Shown one piece after another: positions 34,271 to 45,900 of a stretch of DNA of 64,000 nt. This DNA comes from Diplocarpon mali (lineage: Eukaryota > Ascomycota > Leotiomycetes > Helotiales > Drepanopezizaceae). The DNA is taken from assembly GCA_024741835.1 (NCBI GenBank), contig JAENRP010000082.1:1-64000 (forward strand), read 5' to 3'. Made by a program: the position numbers and the translations under genes. Every line of letters begins with the position of its first letter. The stretch's first letter is position 1. The notes below the pieces were generated by a model. The model worked only from the letters and a program-made list of their open reading frames with translations. It searched no databases and was not told the origin of the DNA.

Positions 34271-34831
34271 ATGTCGTCCACGACTGATCCGAGCCCTCTT
34301 CCAGCCCTGAGTCGATACATCACCGACCACAACGATTCGGGCAAAGCCGTCCTCTCCCATGACATCCCTACCAACGCAACATGGACTGCTGCTGGAGAGG
34401 AAGCAAAGTTCTTCCTGGGCTACGCCACCACATCGTTTCCCACCGATCTATCCTCCAACAGCGACATCGCGACCTACGGCTCATTGCTATCCTCGCCACC
34501 GGGGCTCGCGATCAGCGGCGGGAGCGTGCTCCGAATCGTCGACATGGCCCCGGGGATGACGTCGGCCATGCACCGGACGACCAGCCTGGACTACGGGGTG
34601 GTGCTGGAGGGGAACGTCGAGTTGGTGCTGGACGGTGGGGAGAAGGTCGTCTTGAGCAGGGGCGATACCGCCGTTCAACGAGCCACGAATCATGCCTGGA
34701 GGAACACGAGCCAGACGGAGTGGGCCAGGATGCTGTATGTGCTGACCTGGGCGAAGCCGGCGGTTGGGAAGGACGGGAAGCCGCTCAGTGAGGAGCTAGG
34801 AGATATGGAGGGGGTGAAGAAGAGCGAGTGA
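34271..34831 (+). CDS. Cupin-domain protein
   Basis: A single exon of 186 residues. The cupin barrel is visible at about residues 90-160: MTSAMHRTTSLDYGVVLEG (motif 1, with one His), then a GDTAVQRATNHAWRN block (motif 2, with the usual GD...H.W.N pattern). Small fungal cupins of this kind act as metal-dependent isomerases, dehydratases, decarboxylases or dioxygenases; the substrate cannot be read from sequence. The start ATG follows an A-rich context (AACAATATG) and precedes the first conserved segment. The gene lies about 375 bp from the palindromic repeat and is convergent with the CocE-like hydrolase. Confidence 0.85.
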   Translation: MSSTTDPSPLPALSRYITDHNDSGKAVLSHDIPTNATWTAAGEEAKFFLGYATTSFPTDLSSNSDIATYGSLLSSPPGLAISGGSVLRIVDMAPGMTSAMHRTTSLDYGVVLEGNVELVLDGGEKVVLSRGDTAVQRATNHAWRNTSQTEWARMLYVLTWAKPAVGKDGKPLSEELGDMEGVKKSE

Positions 34832-35301
34832 GGAAGCTGTTGTTGGCTTGTTGGACGGAGGAATGGCCATGAATCCAGAAGTGCGGTCGGTCGTGAGGAA
34901 ACGAGTGGATCAAATGATGTGGAATGCTTCGTCTACTGGCAGCACTACTGTGATTGTAACTCTCTTGCTTCCAACCACTACCTGCAAGGACTCGTTGAAT
35001 CTGTGACAGTGAGACCTCGCCTCCATAATTATTTTTTTCGTTACTGGAATTAGCACTAGTGGATCGAGGCGCATCATAAACACACTTCTTGGCCGGGTCA
35101 TGTTGGAGGGCCGTCTACTTACGAGTAAGTGTGCAGAAAAATCCAGTCATTGCAAGAAAGTGAGTGAAGAACTTGGCACCAGGCAAAAAGACCGACAGGA
35201 CGTCTCCTGCAGCTTGAATGATCTTAATTCATCTACAGAGTTTCAGTTCACTCGGTTCGCGAATGGTCAGCCCTGATTCGTTTTGAATGAGTCCGTGGTG
35301 A
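34832..35301. other. Intergenic, convergent gene ends
   Basis: About 470 bp between the 3' ends of the cupin and hydrolase genes. Nothing recognised. Confidence 0.5.
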
Positions 35302-37342
35302 TCAGTTCCTCGCCGGCACGATAGGCAGAGTAACAAAGTTCTCCAGACCCTCTCCGAAGCAGACGTTGTTCATTCCCGAGAACTTCTCCTTGGGCCTGTA
35401 GGAGCGTCAGCGATCCACTCAAGAACGAGACGAGACGAGACGCAACCCCGGAGCCACTCACCTATCAACCTCACTCGTGTGCGTGAAGATTCCGCTACCC
35501 TGCGTGTCCCCCGAGCCCAGCTCGAAGACGATCCTGCCGCCCTTCTCCGCCACCACGTTCGTGGGCCAGATCTCGACGTCGACGGCATATGCCGCGTCTG
35601 CCCTCACCTCCTGCACGTCCACCGACCTGTACTCGCGGTAGGGCTGGTAGGGCGCGTTCCGGGCGTGGCCCGACGCGATCTTGCGCAGCGACACGCGGAG
35701 CCAGCCTTTGCTGAGGGGCACGGGGTCCCCGGCGGTGCCGGTGTAGAAGACCTCCTGGCCGGCGGGCGAGATGTAGCGGAGCGTGAGGAAGAGGTCGATG
35801 TCTTTCTCGGGAGAGGTTGCCTGTGCGTCCGGGGTGAGGGAGACATTGAGGTGAGCGGTGATGTGCCCGGTGATCTCCGTGTCCTGCTCGAAGGGGGCGG
35901 ATGCGAACTGGATCGCACTCGGGTTCTCCAGCGAGCCAAGGGCCTTGTAGGAGAGGGTTCGGGAAGCAGACGCTGCCGGCGCGGCGCTCTCGAGTGTCTT
36001 GTCTGCAGTCAGGTAGAACTTTGTGTACCTCGTCCCAGGTATCGGCCAAGCGGGCTCTTCTCGTCGGAGGTATTTTTTCTCCGCTTCAGGGTTGTTGAAG
36101 CCGACGTCGCCCTTGCGCAGAAGCACGCTGACAGGGCTGACTTTGCCGGGAACGGACCATCCTACCGTATCATCGCCCTTAAGGAAGGCATCCAGGAAAC
36201 TCTTTTGTACCTCGACTTCTTCCTTGTAGTAGAAAGGGAGATCGTGGCGGCCAGTGATGAAGCGGAGATACTTAAGCTTGGATCCCGCCCAGGCATAGCC
36301 GTTGACGTTTCCTATGGTGCGCATCAGCTTCCAAATTCTCATCTCAAGAAACGGTTAGGCGTGGCACCTCTCAGGTGCAGCAGAATTCCTCCCCAATTAG
36401 CGACCGAAAGAACGGGGACCTCGATATCTTCCAAATTGAAGTCCTTGGAGGCATAATACTCATCGTCCAGGAAGCGGTTCTTCTCGTTGTCGATGGTCTG
36501 GTCATTTCGATTTCTGGCCAACGCTTCCTCGGAAAGATCGCCTTCGATAGTGTCTTCCCCCCACTTCGACGCAGCACGACCAGGCCGGCCGTACTGGTTC
36601 GTGATGACTTGTCGGTTCCACCAGAACTTGATGAAGGCGTTGGAGAGGATGCCACCGTGTCGGCATCGGTCGCGATAGTAGTCTGACATTCCTTCCCAGG
36701 GAATGATTGCCGCAAGCCCCTTTGGTCTGCGAGCCGCTACTCGCCACTGGCTCCCTATTTTGCCTGACTTAGTACTGTTTCGAAGCCTCGTCGAAGCACT
36801 CACCAGCGTAGTAACTAATACCCAGCAACCCTACTTTTCCAGACGACCACGGCTGCTCGGCCGCCCACTCGACAACGTCAAAGAAGCACTCGCTAGTGCC
36901 GCGCGACATCGTGTCAAGGAGCCCCGGAGACTGTCCCAGGCCTCGCTCATCCGCTCGGACAACAACATAGCCCTTTGAAGTCCAGAAGACTGGATCCGGA
37001 GTCTCCCAAGCACTGTATTTGCTCTTGTGTTCTGGGTTGACTTCGCTGAACGACTTCGCGAAGAAACTGCACGCTGTCAGCTACGAATCTCGGATTACTT
37101 GCGCCGAGGAGGGCATGGGCATACTTATCGTATGGAATATCTTTCCCGTAAGGTCCGTAGGTTACGAGGACGGGGAATTTGGCGTTTGCGGGGGCAATGG
37201 GTCGATAGACGTTGCAGCGAACTGGTAAGTCGCTGGCTTTGAGGGGAACAGAGACGTTCTTCTCGAATATGAGACCATTTTCCTTGTCTTCGGTGACCTC
37301 GAGGATATCCTTGATCTTGTTGGTGATCGTTGTCGTTGTCAT
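35302..37342 (-). CDS. CocE/NonD-type alpha/beta hydrolase (X-Pro dipeptidyl-peptidase S15 family)
   Basis: Five exons (37342-37125, 37066-36804, 36754-36368, 36311-35462, 35395-35302) give 603 residues; introns are 49-66 bp. The N-terminal part has the CocE-like sequence VLVTYGPYGKD, then RADERGLGQSPG, and the nucleophile elbow GISYYAG with Ser157. A GRHDLPFYY block supplies a likely catalytic His. The C-terminal half is the jelly-roll domain of this family (a ITGHITAHLNVSLT block). These enzymes hydrolyse acyl esters or peptide bonds (cocaine esterase, glutaryl-7-ACA acylase, X-Pro peptidases). No signal peptide is seen, so it is probably intracellular. In this island it may cleave an ester, a ring-opened product or a conjugated substrate (inferred). 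Confidence 0.9.
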
Positions 37343-38977
37343 ACTGGCGGGTTATATTTCACGTGACATAGAATACCTCAAGCTGAAAGGAAAAGACGTG
37401 GTCTGTGCCGCAATATATGTCTTACTTGCTCGGAGTTGGGAGTTATATACTCGGAAGCTACGAAAAACGAAGAGCTGGTGCCAGGTAGTCTCAGAAAAAA
37501 CTTGAAGTCACCCCGCTGAACTGATCGGAATGTGGAGGTGGACCTGCATCGCTTAGCCGAGAATACCCCGCCCTAATAAGTGATCATAACAACACGTACG
37601 ATAGGTTTCAAGACCATGTTTGGAAAGCTTTCACTTCATAATTGCGAAAGCTGACTGGTTCTGTTGTGTATGCTTCCTCTTTGTGTTGCAGGTGAATGTA
37701 CATCACATTCTCGTCACATGACACAGTGACAAGGCGCTAAGGCCAAGGTACCTACTTCGAAATTCTCGAATTCATAGAACTCTCTGTATTTCTCAACAAG
37801 ACATGACAATACAAGACAACCAACAACCATCGTTTGCACCTCATACTTCCTCGTGCACTCTTCTTGACTACTATTAGAGCATATCCTAGCTATAATTTGC
37901 TATTGCAAAGTATTCCCATTGGCATAGGCAGCAGTGTATCTCAATCAGCGAAGTCTCTTGCAACACATGTCAAGAACTCAGAAGTTCTCCTAGAGAGTGA
38001 AGAGACCTGCTCGCAGCTCTACGACTCAAAACGGTCCCTCTCTCAAGGGTATGAGATGAGCATGCTGGAAGTTCCATTGCTGATATGACCTGAGATTAGC
38101 TGAGACTTATTACCTTGGCCTTTCTTCCATCGATACTCAAGAGTCGGAGTCAATCAAGAACTCTACTTCAAGAGATCTTCAAAGCACCTGAGAAGCTACC
38201 TCCAGGAGATTATGCATCGCTTGAAGATGTCAATATATGCTTCCCAGTTTTGATGACTGTACCGCTTTTCCCTGCTTGGTTTGGCGTTTGGAGATGCTGG
38301 CTAGTACCACCTTGCCCATGGATTTGACAATGCTGGCTGCTCTCAATCTTTGTTGGCTTTCGGCTTTGCTGCATTCTGCATGTACCAAAGGTTGTCACCA
38401 GTTGCACCTCTGTGACCGCAAGTCTGTGTGGGACCCGAGATATACGCATAGTGCTCCTGGTTCGGTCTATCTATGCTTAACCCTTTATGGCCTCTCCCGC
38501 TTTCCCTGCCTCTTCTGCCTCATTTGCCTCTGGAGCTAACGCCACGGCCAAGCTCATTCCCAATATCATGCTCATGCTCTACATCCATATCCCTAGATGG
38601 AAGATATTCCTACAGAAGATTGGAGAAGTGGGACCAGAAGGAATAGTTACCTTCGGTTTCGGGGTTGATGGCGTTATCTTCTCCGCTGCATCGATTTGAT
38701 ACACCGGATAGCATGTGGATATTTGGGTAGAAGCTTTGAGAGTTTTGCTTGAGTTGCGAATAGCTTGAGATTTGATTTAGAATTCTGGGGTCGGATGGAC
38801 AGTATGTACGCTACGTGAAAGAAATATCAATACCATGGCTTTATCCGACTCATATAATTGAATTAGAATATGCAGAACTACATAATCCATTGAACACCAG
38901 GAACAGATATGTCCTGCTCTATACTAAAGTATCTTTCAGACCCGCAGAAAAGAATATGGCGATCGTTCAAACAAGAA
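37343..38977. other. Gene-poor stretch
   Basis: Moderate GC content but no frame that reads like a family member. Short open frames on the plus strand (37834-38088, 38115-38327 and 38487-38699) show no motif and do not join convincingly. It could be a decayed gene or UTR-rich spacer; unassigned. Confidence 0.4.
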
Positions 38978-39948
38978 TCATGCCGAGGGCAGAATGTATG
39001 TGCCAGAAGCAATAGCATCAATGATAGCTTGGTCCTGCTTTAGATAGGCCTTGACAGCGTTTCCGACCTGGCTGGCGCTGATCAACTGACTAGCCATGTT
39101 ACCAAATGCCTTTCCGGCTTGAGCGTTGAGGTGTGTGGCGTCTCCATTCCTCAGGTCGTATGTCCTCGCTTTTTGCTCTCCGATAGCATTCAAATACTTG
39201 GTAGAAGCAGCGTTGAGACTGCGAGAAAGTTAGCATAGTGTGCCGTTATGTTAGGGAATCTCGGTTATGGAGACAAGATCCGAGATCGCATGACACTAAG
39301 GGGAGATGTCAACATACTCAATGTAGGCGCTACCAATATCTCGTGCGACTTGCAATGTGGCAGTGACCTGCGCGGCAAGATCTGGGCTTATGGCTCCGCC
39401 CTTGTACTTGCGACGAGCGATGGGTGTCACCAGAATAGGGAACCCGCCGGCGGCGGTGACTTCTCCTGCCAAAGCTTTCAGGTTTGCAGAGTATTTCTCA
39501 ACTGAAATGTTTTTTTCGGTCTTCTGGTCGTTATGTCCAAACTAGAGAGCATGGTCAGTCAGTAATTAAGATTTCTTTGTTGTAAAGATAGGTTGATATT
39601 GAGCTATTTAAATGAAATGTAGAAAGAATCATAATTCCATACCTGTAGGGTGACATAAGGAGTGTACGCTGCTTTCTGCTTTTTGATTTCATCGATGACT
39701 TTAGCCCATATGCCATTAGCAACAAAACTCTCAGTTGTTGCTCCGTTGCGTCCGAAGTTGACACCTGTAGCTCCACCAACAAGAGTACTCAGAAAACCAT
39801 CGCCCCAATCGCCGCCAGTAGCAGTTGTTTTAGCAGTTGTCGAGTCTCCAGCCAAGAGGAAGGTGGGTGGTAGGGCCGCCTTCTTTTCGATTGGAGAAGC
39901 AGTCGCTAGGGCAGTGATAGCCAGCTGGCATAGAATAGAGACAAGCAT
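38978..39948 (-). CDS. Rhamnogalacturonan acetylesterase (SGNH hydrolase, CE12-like)
   Basis: Three exons (39948-39643, 39541-39318, 39218-38978) give 256 residues, the usual length of the family; introns are 101 and 99 bp. A signal peptide (1 to about 18, ending TASP) is followed by SGNH blocks: GDSTT with Ser36, FGRNGATT (Gly/Asn block), FGHND across the first splice junction, and GDATHLN with Asp203 and His206. The secreted enzyme removes acetyl groups from the rhamnogalacturonan I backbone of pectin, helping lyases and hydrolases. It stands alone between a gene-poor stretch and an AT-rich desert. Confidence 0.92.
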
Positions 39949-41350
39949 ATTGATCGAGGAAAAGATAAAGAACGTATTGCAGTCAAACGAACAAGCGTGT
40001 GGGAAAATAATTGGGCGCTATAGCAAAAGCGAGACGTAGGTAGGTATACATAGTATAGCCTAAATTGATTTTCTAGGCAGACCAGGATGAGCTCGGAAAT
40101 TGATTCTGAGCCGATAGAAGTGACACTTAAAGTATGTTTCGTCGCAGGCTGATAAATATCATATTAATGTCGTTTACATTCCTGTGGTGTTTAATTTATT
40201 ACAAAAATACGCTTACAAAGGGCACCAACAAGACTGTACTCTTAATTTCTCGGGCACAGTAGATCCGAAACCCCTAAAAATTGTACTCTTCAATCAAATA
40301 TGCTTCAAGACAGGACATTAAAGTACAAAGGCTGAATGCCGAATAGCCAGAATACTGGCGGATGATATAACACTATAGTAACCAATACGAACAAGATCAA
40401 GTAACCCACTTCTGTCTTCTTTTAAACTTTTGAAGTGTTTGACATGTCTCGCTTGCCGTTCTATGCCAAAGAATTGATCCCCTTTTTTCTCCGGAAGATA
40501 GCATAAGTGGAAACCAGCTTTTTAATATGTAGATATCACTCAGCGTACGAACTTGTGTTCTGGGCGTTGAAAAACCTAAGTCGAAGCTCAGACCCTATAA
40601 ACTTACTAGCCAATTCCAAGGCTAAGCTAATCTTGAAGCTATCTTGTCTTCAAAGGTGTTTATTTACTGGATAATTAAATTAGTACTCCTTAGTAAGATT
40701 TGAAATTGGAACAAAAACTGTTATTTTATAAGTAACCAATCCTCCTGTGTAGTGGAGTATAGACAGGTGGTCTATAACTCGTGTTGTCACTAGAAATTCA
40801 AAAACGGTATTATGAAAAATACATGGTACTTGTGGTATTTACTGAACAATCGTAGTCTATACATGATTCTACGAGATTCCTTTAGCAGGGGCTCTTGCCA
40901 GGGGAGTACTGCCTGTGATAAGATATATATGGATTCACTGCATTTCTTGTTAAGATTCACTACTTTAATTATGGAATTTTCACCTAATACCTATATCTAA
41001 GACTCCAACTAAACACACCTCCTGTAACAAACAATTACGCTGTAGAACACTATATTTTGAGGCTGGCTGGATTCAAGATCAGATTTCCCTTTAATTGAGC
41101 CTCACTCTATATGAAGCACAGTAGCCTATATGAAATACTAAGAATGTAAATGAAAGGAACCTCGCAAAGTATCTTGAGTGCATGGCCTAGAATGGTGGAA
41201 TGTTTCCCCCCTGCATGAAGAAGTCCGCACGAAAGGCAATATATTGTTTATGTTTAACTAGGATGAAGATCAAATGCTTTTCATGTGGGCTTTATGATTA
41301 CTTCGAAGTACTTTGAACAAGCATATGCCATACAAGCGTCATTTAAAGGG
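39949..41350. other. Gene-free, moderately AT-rich DNA
   Basis: No coding region or clear repeat recognised. The first few hundred bases are the upstream region of the acetylesterase. Confidence 0.45.
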
Positions 41351-41359
41351 GCTATTGTA

Positions 41360-41700
41360 ACAACACAGAATCACCTGCGATACGGGATCAACCATAGTAA
41401 CAAGAAGATGTAGAGGCATGTTCCGTAAGTCTATTACTAAGAAGCATTAATTGGATTTAGAAGTCCTCATAGGAGAGAGTCTTCCTTTAAATAAAGAAGC
41501 CAGAGGCCCTGTAGCCCGTTCCCATGATATCATGCAAGAATATCCTAGTACACCTTATCGGGGTTGAATCGGGGCATCCCTGCCCCGATCGATATTGCAA
41601 ACCTTAAACGCTATAACTCCGAGATATCAAAATGCAACTCCGAGGCGCTATTGTTACAGCTATGGAGTAAACTCCAAGGTCCAATCGGATTATCATATAA
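41360..41700 (+). repeat. Related arm of the palindromic element
   Basis: This resembles the left arm at 33260-33518: a CAGAATCACCTGCGATACGGGATCAA start, then an AAGTCTATTACTAAGAAGC block, a GAGAGTCTTCCT block, a GCCAGAGGCCCTGTAGCCCG block and a CTATAACTCCGA end. It diverges at many C/T and G/A sites. The matching inverted arm was not found next to it. Confidence 0.6.
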
Positions 41701-41924
41701 TAATCGTTTGGCCTGCGATCAAGTACAAAGTAATTTGATAGACATTGTGAAACAGTATTACCATAACTCTCAAAGCCAAGTCAAAAACCCCCTTGGTAGT
41801 AGGGTGCTAATGGTCGTCAGCCTTCCAGGGGCTAGCTCTTTTGAAGTAAAGCATTGCTACCCCCTTACAATTTATTTAAAAATTTTCATTTGAATATGCG
41901 ACATTGGTTATAAGCTATGTAAAA

Positions 41925-42500
41925 CGAATTAAAAACGTTAAGGTCGGATTTCTATACAGGAAGTAACTAGCTTCATAATTCCTTATATCTTTAATATCTA
42001 GCCAATTATACTCGAAGTTCCTAACTCCTTAAGTAAGTGTCTAATTTATACCTTAGTCAATGGTTATTCTCTTTAAGTCTCTGGCGAGTATGTTTCTGAA
42101 AGGTGCCTTGATAAATAGAGTCGCCTAAGGTTATCTAATTCTAAATAAGCCCTTTACGCTTATAGCGGCTATTTATTTGATTATATTGAGCGTTCTACTA
42201 TCTACCGGCAACCCCTGATCGTAACCCTTTCTATCGAATTTATATAGAATTTTCGAAATGTATCCTATTGCTTCTCTTTCTCTTCCACCTTATAGACTAT
42301 AACTTGCCTCTTTCCTCTTTATATCCCTTATTGAGCCTCTGCTTTATTCAAAGGTATAAATCTGAATGATCCCGGAGTACATAAGTAAAAGTCGAAAGTA
42401 AAAGATATTTGTAAGAGAGGTAGTATCTTAGAGAGAAAATATTTTCATTCCGATATTTCCGAAAGTTCAAGCTTTATTCGACTCTGGGTTTAATTGAAAT
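41925..42500 (+). repeat. Dispersed AT-rich repeat, copy 3
   Basis: Same landmark order as 14555-15455: GTCGGATTTCTATAC, TGCCTTGATAAATAGAGTCGCC, AACTTGCCTCTTTCC, then a TTTCCGAAAGTTC block. No coding frame. Confidence 0.7.
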
Positions 42501-44059
42501 GTTAAAATATTAATTACAATATAGGATTTGATTGATATAGCTATTCTCGATACCTGAATCGTTAGAAATCTATACGTAAGTCCAAGGCCTAATATTATAC
42601 CTGTGAATGAATCGCATAGTCTACTGCATCTTCATTTCTAGTAAGTTATTGACGCTAATATGTGTTTTATACGCCTGCGACGTAGCGAAAACATACTTAG
42701 CTTTGGGAACCTGAATTGATACGATGTTTTTTAGCCTGTGACAAAGTATCTATAGAGTCATTCCAATATGCGGATATACTTTATCGTAGCCTATATACAA
42801 AGAGAGTGGTCACCATATGAAAGTATAGTTAGCCCTGCAAACATACTGAAACGCACCCTTGAATATAGACTAATGCAATGCTTGTATTGCTTACAACAAT
42901 GTAAAATCATGAAACGCTTATCTAGCCATTCAAAGGCCATGAATGCTCGCAGTCTAAATAGATTTATGCATGGGTGCAGATTCCAGGGCCGCACGGGTAT
43001 ATTCTGTAAAGTCTGCTAAAAAAAATACCGTGAGGCTTGATTCTTTTTCACAGATAACATACAGGGTGAGCCATCGATCTATATTCCACTCTAAGGGCAG
43101 ATCAACCGTTCGGCAAGAAAAGATTAATAGCAGCTGTTGAAGTCTCTACTGTTCAGGTATATTCTTATCATTTGCCAATATACTTTTGAACCCCAACATG
43201 AAGCTTAAGCCAAGATAGCTCTGAATAAAGGGTTAGGGTGTATCTTAACTACTTGGTACATGACCAAAAGATCCAAGACTTGGCGTCTATACGAAGTGCT
43301 AGAAGATTCGGTTTATGTGGGATAATACTAAGGGGTACGATAAATAATTAAGATATATAAACATGACGCTTTTACTACCTGAACTACAGGCATACGTAAT
43401 CATTATAGAATCAATATTTTAATTACCTATACTTCAAATACTATACAAATCAATAATGTAAGACGATCGATTAAAAGTCTATACCCTTTACTGTAATACT
43501 AATTTTACTTAAGATTAAATTGCTTCAAAATTCAACCTTACTTCAAATTAAGTATAATTCGCTCTTGCTTATTAAGTGATCACTCCACAGAAACGATATT
43601 ACGAATATATAGCTTCACTTAATAGTCCTGAATATAAACGCCCTATCGAAAAGTTCACTTTGAAGAAATAATCGATATATTTAATGGTAGATTTCTATAA
43701 TTCTTAGATTCGATTGTATTACATCCGCTATTCGGATAGCATCAAAGAAAAAAGGCTTTATTTGTCTAATTGTATATCGAAAACCAGTCCTCATCAGCTC
43801 TAATAACTGTAATAGCCTTTTCAATACGAAGATTGGACGAAAGAATAGTGGTTGTCGATGATTTGAAGTAATAAGACTTAAGTAAAGCTAGGAAGATATA
43901 TAAATGAGTAGATTATATGCAAAGTCAGCTATAAGGAAGGATACTACTCTAATTATATAAAAGCAAGATACCAAAGGAAAACCGGGAAGATATTTTGAGG
44001 TATCATATTAAGGAGATATAATAGGTATAAAGTTTTTATCTAAAAAATAAAGATTAACG
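42501..44059. other. AT-rich gene-free DNA
   Basis: Strongly AT-rich sequence with no recognisable gene. Short open frames (for example 42768-43019) have no motif. Confidence 0.45.
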
Positions 44060-44760
44060 TATGATTAATGGAGGGTCTTATTCTAGAGTTATGATTTCAT
44101 TAATTTAAAAGCTCTTACTCAAGCACCCTAAGCTCGAGTTTCAATAGGATAGTAGAAAGGGGTATACTTTTAAGTATACTACTTCGGTTTTCAAAGCAAT
44201 TGGAATAACCATTATCTTCTAGCCTGTGAATTCCCTTAGTTTAAATCTAATTAAGACAAAACACAATAATGTCAAAACTATACTGAGAGAAAATACTCTG
44301 TACCTACCGATCTTAGAACCGATTACAAAAGGCTTTACCTAATGTATAGGAGTCAATAATAGCTACAAAGGATTAAAGAGCTCATTAATAAAATATTAGA
44401 AAGATATGAGGTGGTGATTGAAACTAAAGGAGTAATATAAAATACCAAATTGGGAAATAAAAGTAGTATTGATAAGTATCTAAAGTACATGGCTTAGAAT
44501 TAAAGAACAATCAACTATAGTACTTTATAAGTGCCCAAAGTAGTAATTTCATAGTAGTTTCGTATAATTATAGTTCAAGTAGTCAAAGCGGTATATTCGC
44601 ATGTCAAAATCATTAGTAGTACCCCCTAGTAGAATCCCTTGAAAACCGAATCCTCTAGCATTGCGTATAGACGCCAAGTCTTGAATCTTTTAGGCATGTA
44701 CGAAGTAGTAAGCTCTAGGGTTTTGAGCTTTAAATTGATGTTTCAGAGCCCAGACTACAC
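44060..44760. pseudogene. Tc1/mariner relics in opposite orientations
   Basis: The reverse complement of 44080-44430 resembles the C-terminal relic at 23660-23930, so that piece reads on the plus strand. The sequence at 44560-44720 resembles 24050-24190 in the same orientation, so that N-terminal helix-turn-helix piece reads on the minus strand. These are two separate truncated copies next to each other. Confidence 0.55.
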
Positions 44761-45074
44761 CTTCCTGCTTTGGGTATTTATGACCCTAGTAGTGGAGATT
44801 GTCAAGTAAGGTTCAACTCGCGGTGTCCGCGAAATTACCGTGGTACTGTGCACCGATATTCGTACGGCACTGAGACGAATAGAAACTCTGGGATGAAATT
44901 TCCATGGAATCTGAAGGATTGACAAGCAGAGTAGTTGTCGGTGAAGGTTCTGAAGATGATGAATGAATCAATATACTTTTTTGTACTTCATTAGTAGGGG
45001 AGGTGCTTATGTAAGAGTTTAATAGTAAGATTTTTTTTCCTTATCATATGAAATGTTGATTTTGAACTATGTTG

Positions 45075-45900
45075 CACAAGCGGGAAATGCTATAGTTGCA
45101 TTAGGTACAAAGAGAAACTAGTATTAAAACTCCTTTGGTTTACTCTCAGCTTATTATACCTTTAAAGTAGCATAATCCCCTAGTTTCTTGAATAAAAGTC
45201 TACTCTATATATTAGTAGATAGTTATTTTATATAAGTCTTAGATAAGTATATTACTAAAGGTTTGCTCAGGAAGATGACGCCTCAACACCTATATGCGCT
45301 GTCTCCTATAAGCCTGCAGATTCTTTATATTTCTTCTAAAGAGACTGTAGAGCTGGGGTTAGGTTCTTCATACTACGAATTAATTAAGTCCTAAGTAGAA
45401 TTTAGCTAGCACCTTTTGAAAGCTTTGAAATAAAATTGTTTTATACTACCTCTTTTATAAATGCTTTTTACTTTCTACTTCTACTTGTATACTTAAGCAT
45501 TATTTAAACATACCTATAACTAAAGGAAAGGCCTAGTAAAAGATATCAAGGAAAATGCAGGTTCCAATGTACAAAAAGGAGGAGGGAAAAGGATATAATT
45601 TAAAGATTTATATAAGAGTCGATGAAAAGGGCTGTAATCGAAAGCCGCAGCCTGTTAGTAATACGCTTAATAAAATTAAATGAGTAGCCGCTAATAGCCA
45701 AAAGAGTTTATCTTAAAAAGAGAACTTAGGACGACTCAATTTGTTTTGGCACCTTAGGAATATACTTGCCTAGGCCTTAAAAGATATAAATATTAACTAA
45801 CGTATAAGTTAGACTCTTATTCAAGGAATCGAGAACCACAGGTAGATTAGGCTAAATAGTAAAAACATAATGATATTTGTACTACTTTCCCTTTATAGAT
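45075..45900. repeat. Dispersed AT-rich repeat, copy 4 (rearranged)
   Basis: 45275-45900 carries the family in the inverted orientation (CAACACCTATATGCGCTGTC, hairpin, AAAATGCAGGTTCC, AAAGCCGCAGCCTGTTAGTAATACG). 45075-45270 carries its outer part in the forward orientation. The two outer parts form an inverted repeat around the middle. Confidence 0.6.

Noticed and set aside
35479..36456. Plus-strand open frame, 325 codons
   Set aside because: It is antisense to the CocE-type hydrolase, whose exon there encodes a continuous family-like jelly-roll domain. The open frame reflects GC-rich third positions.
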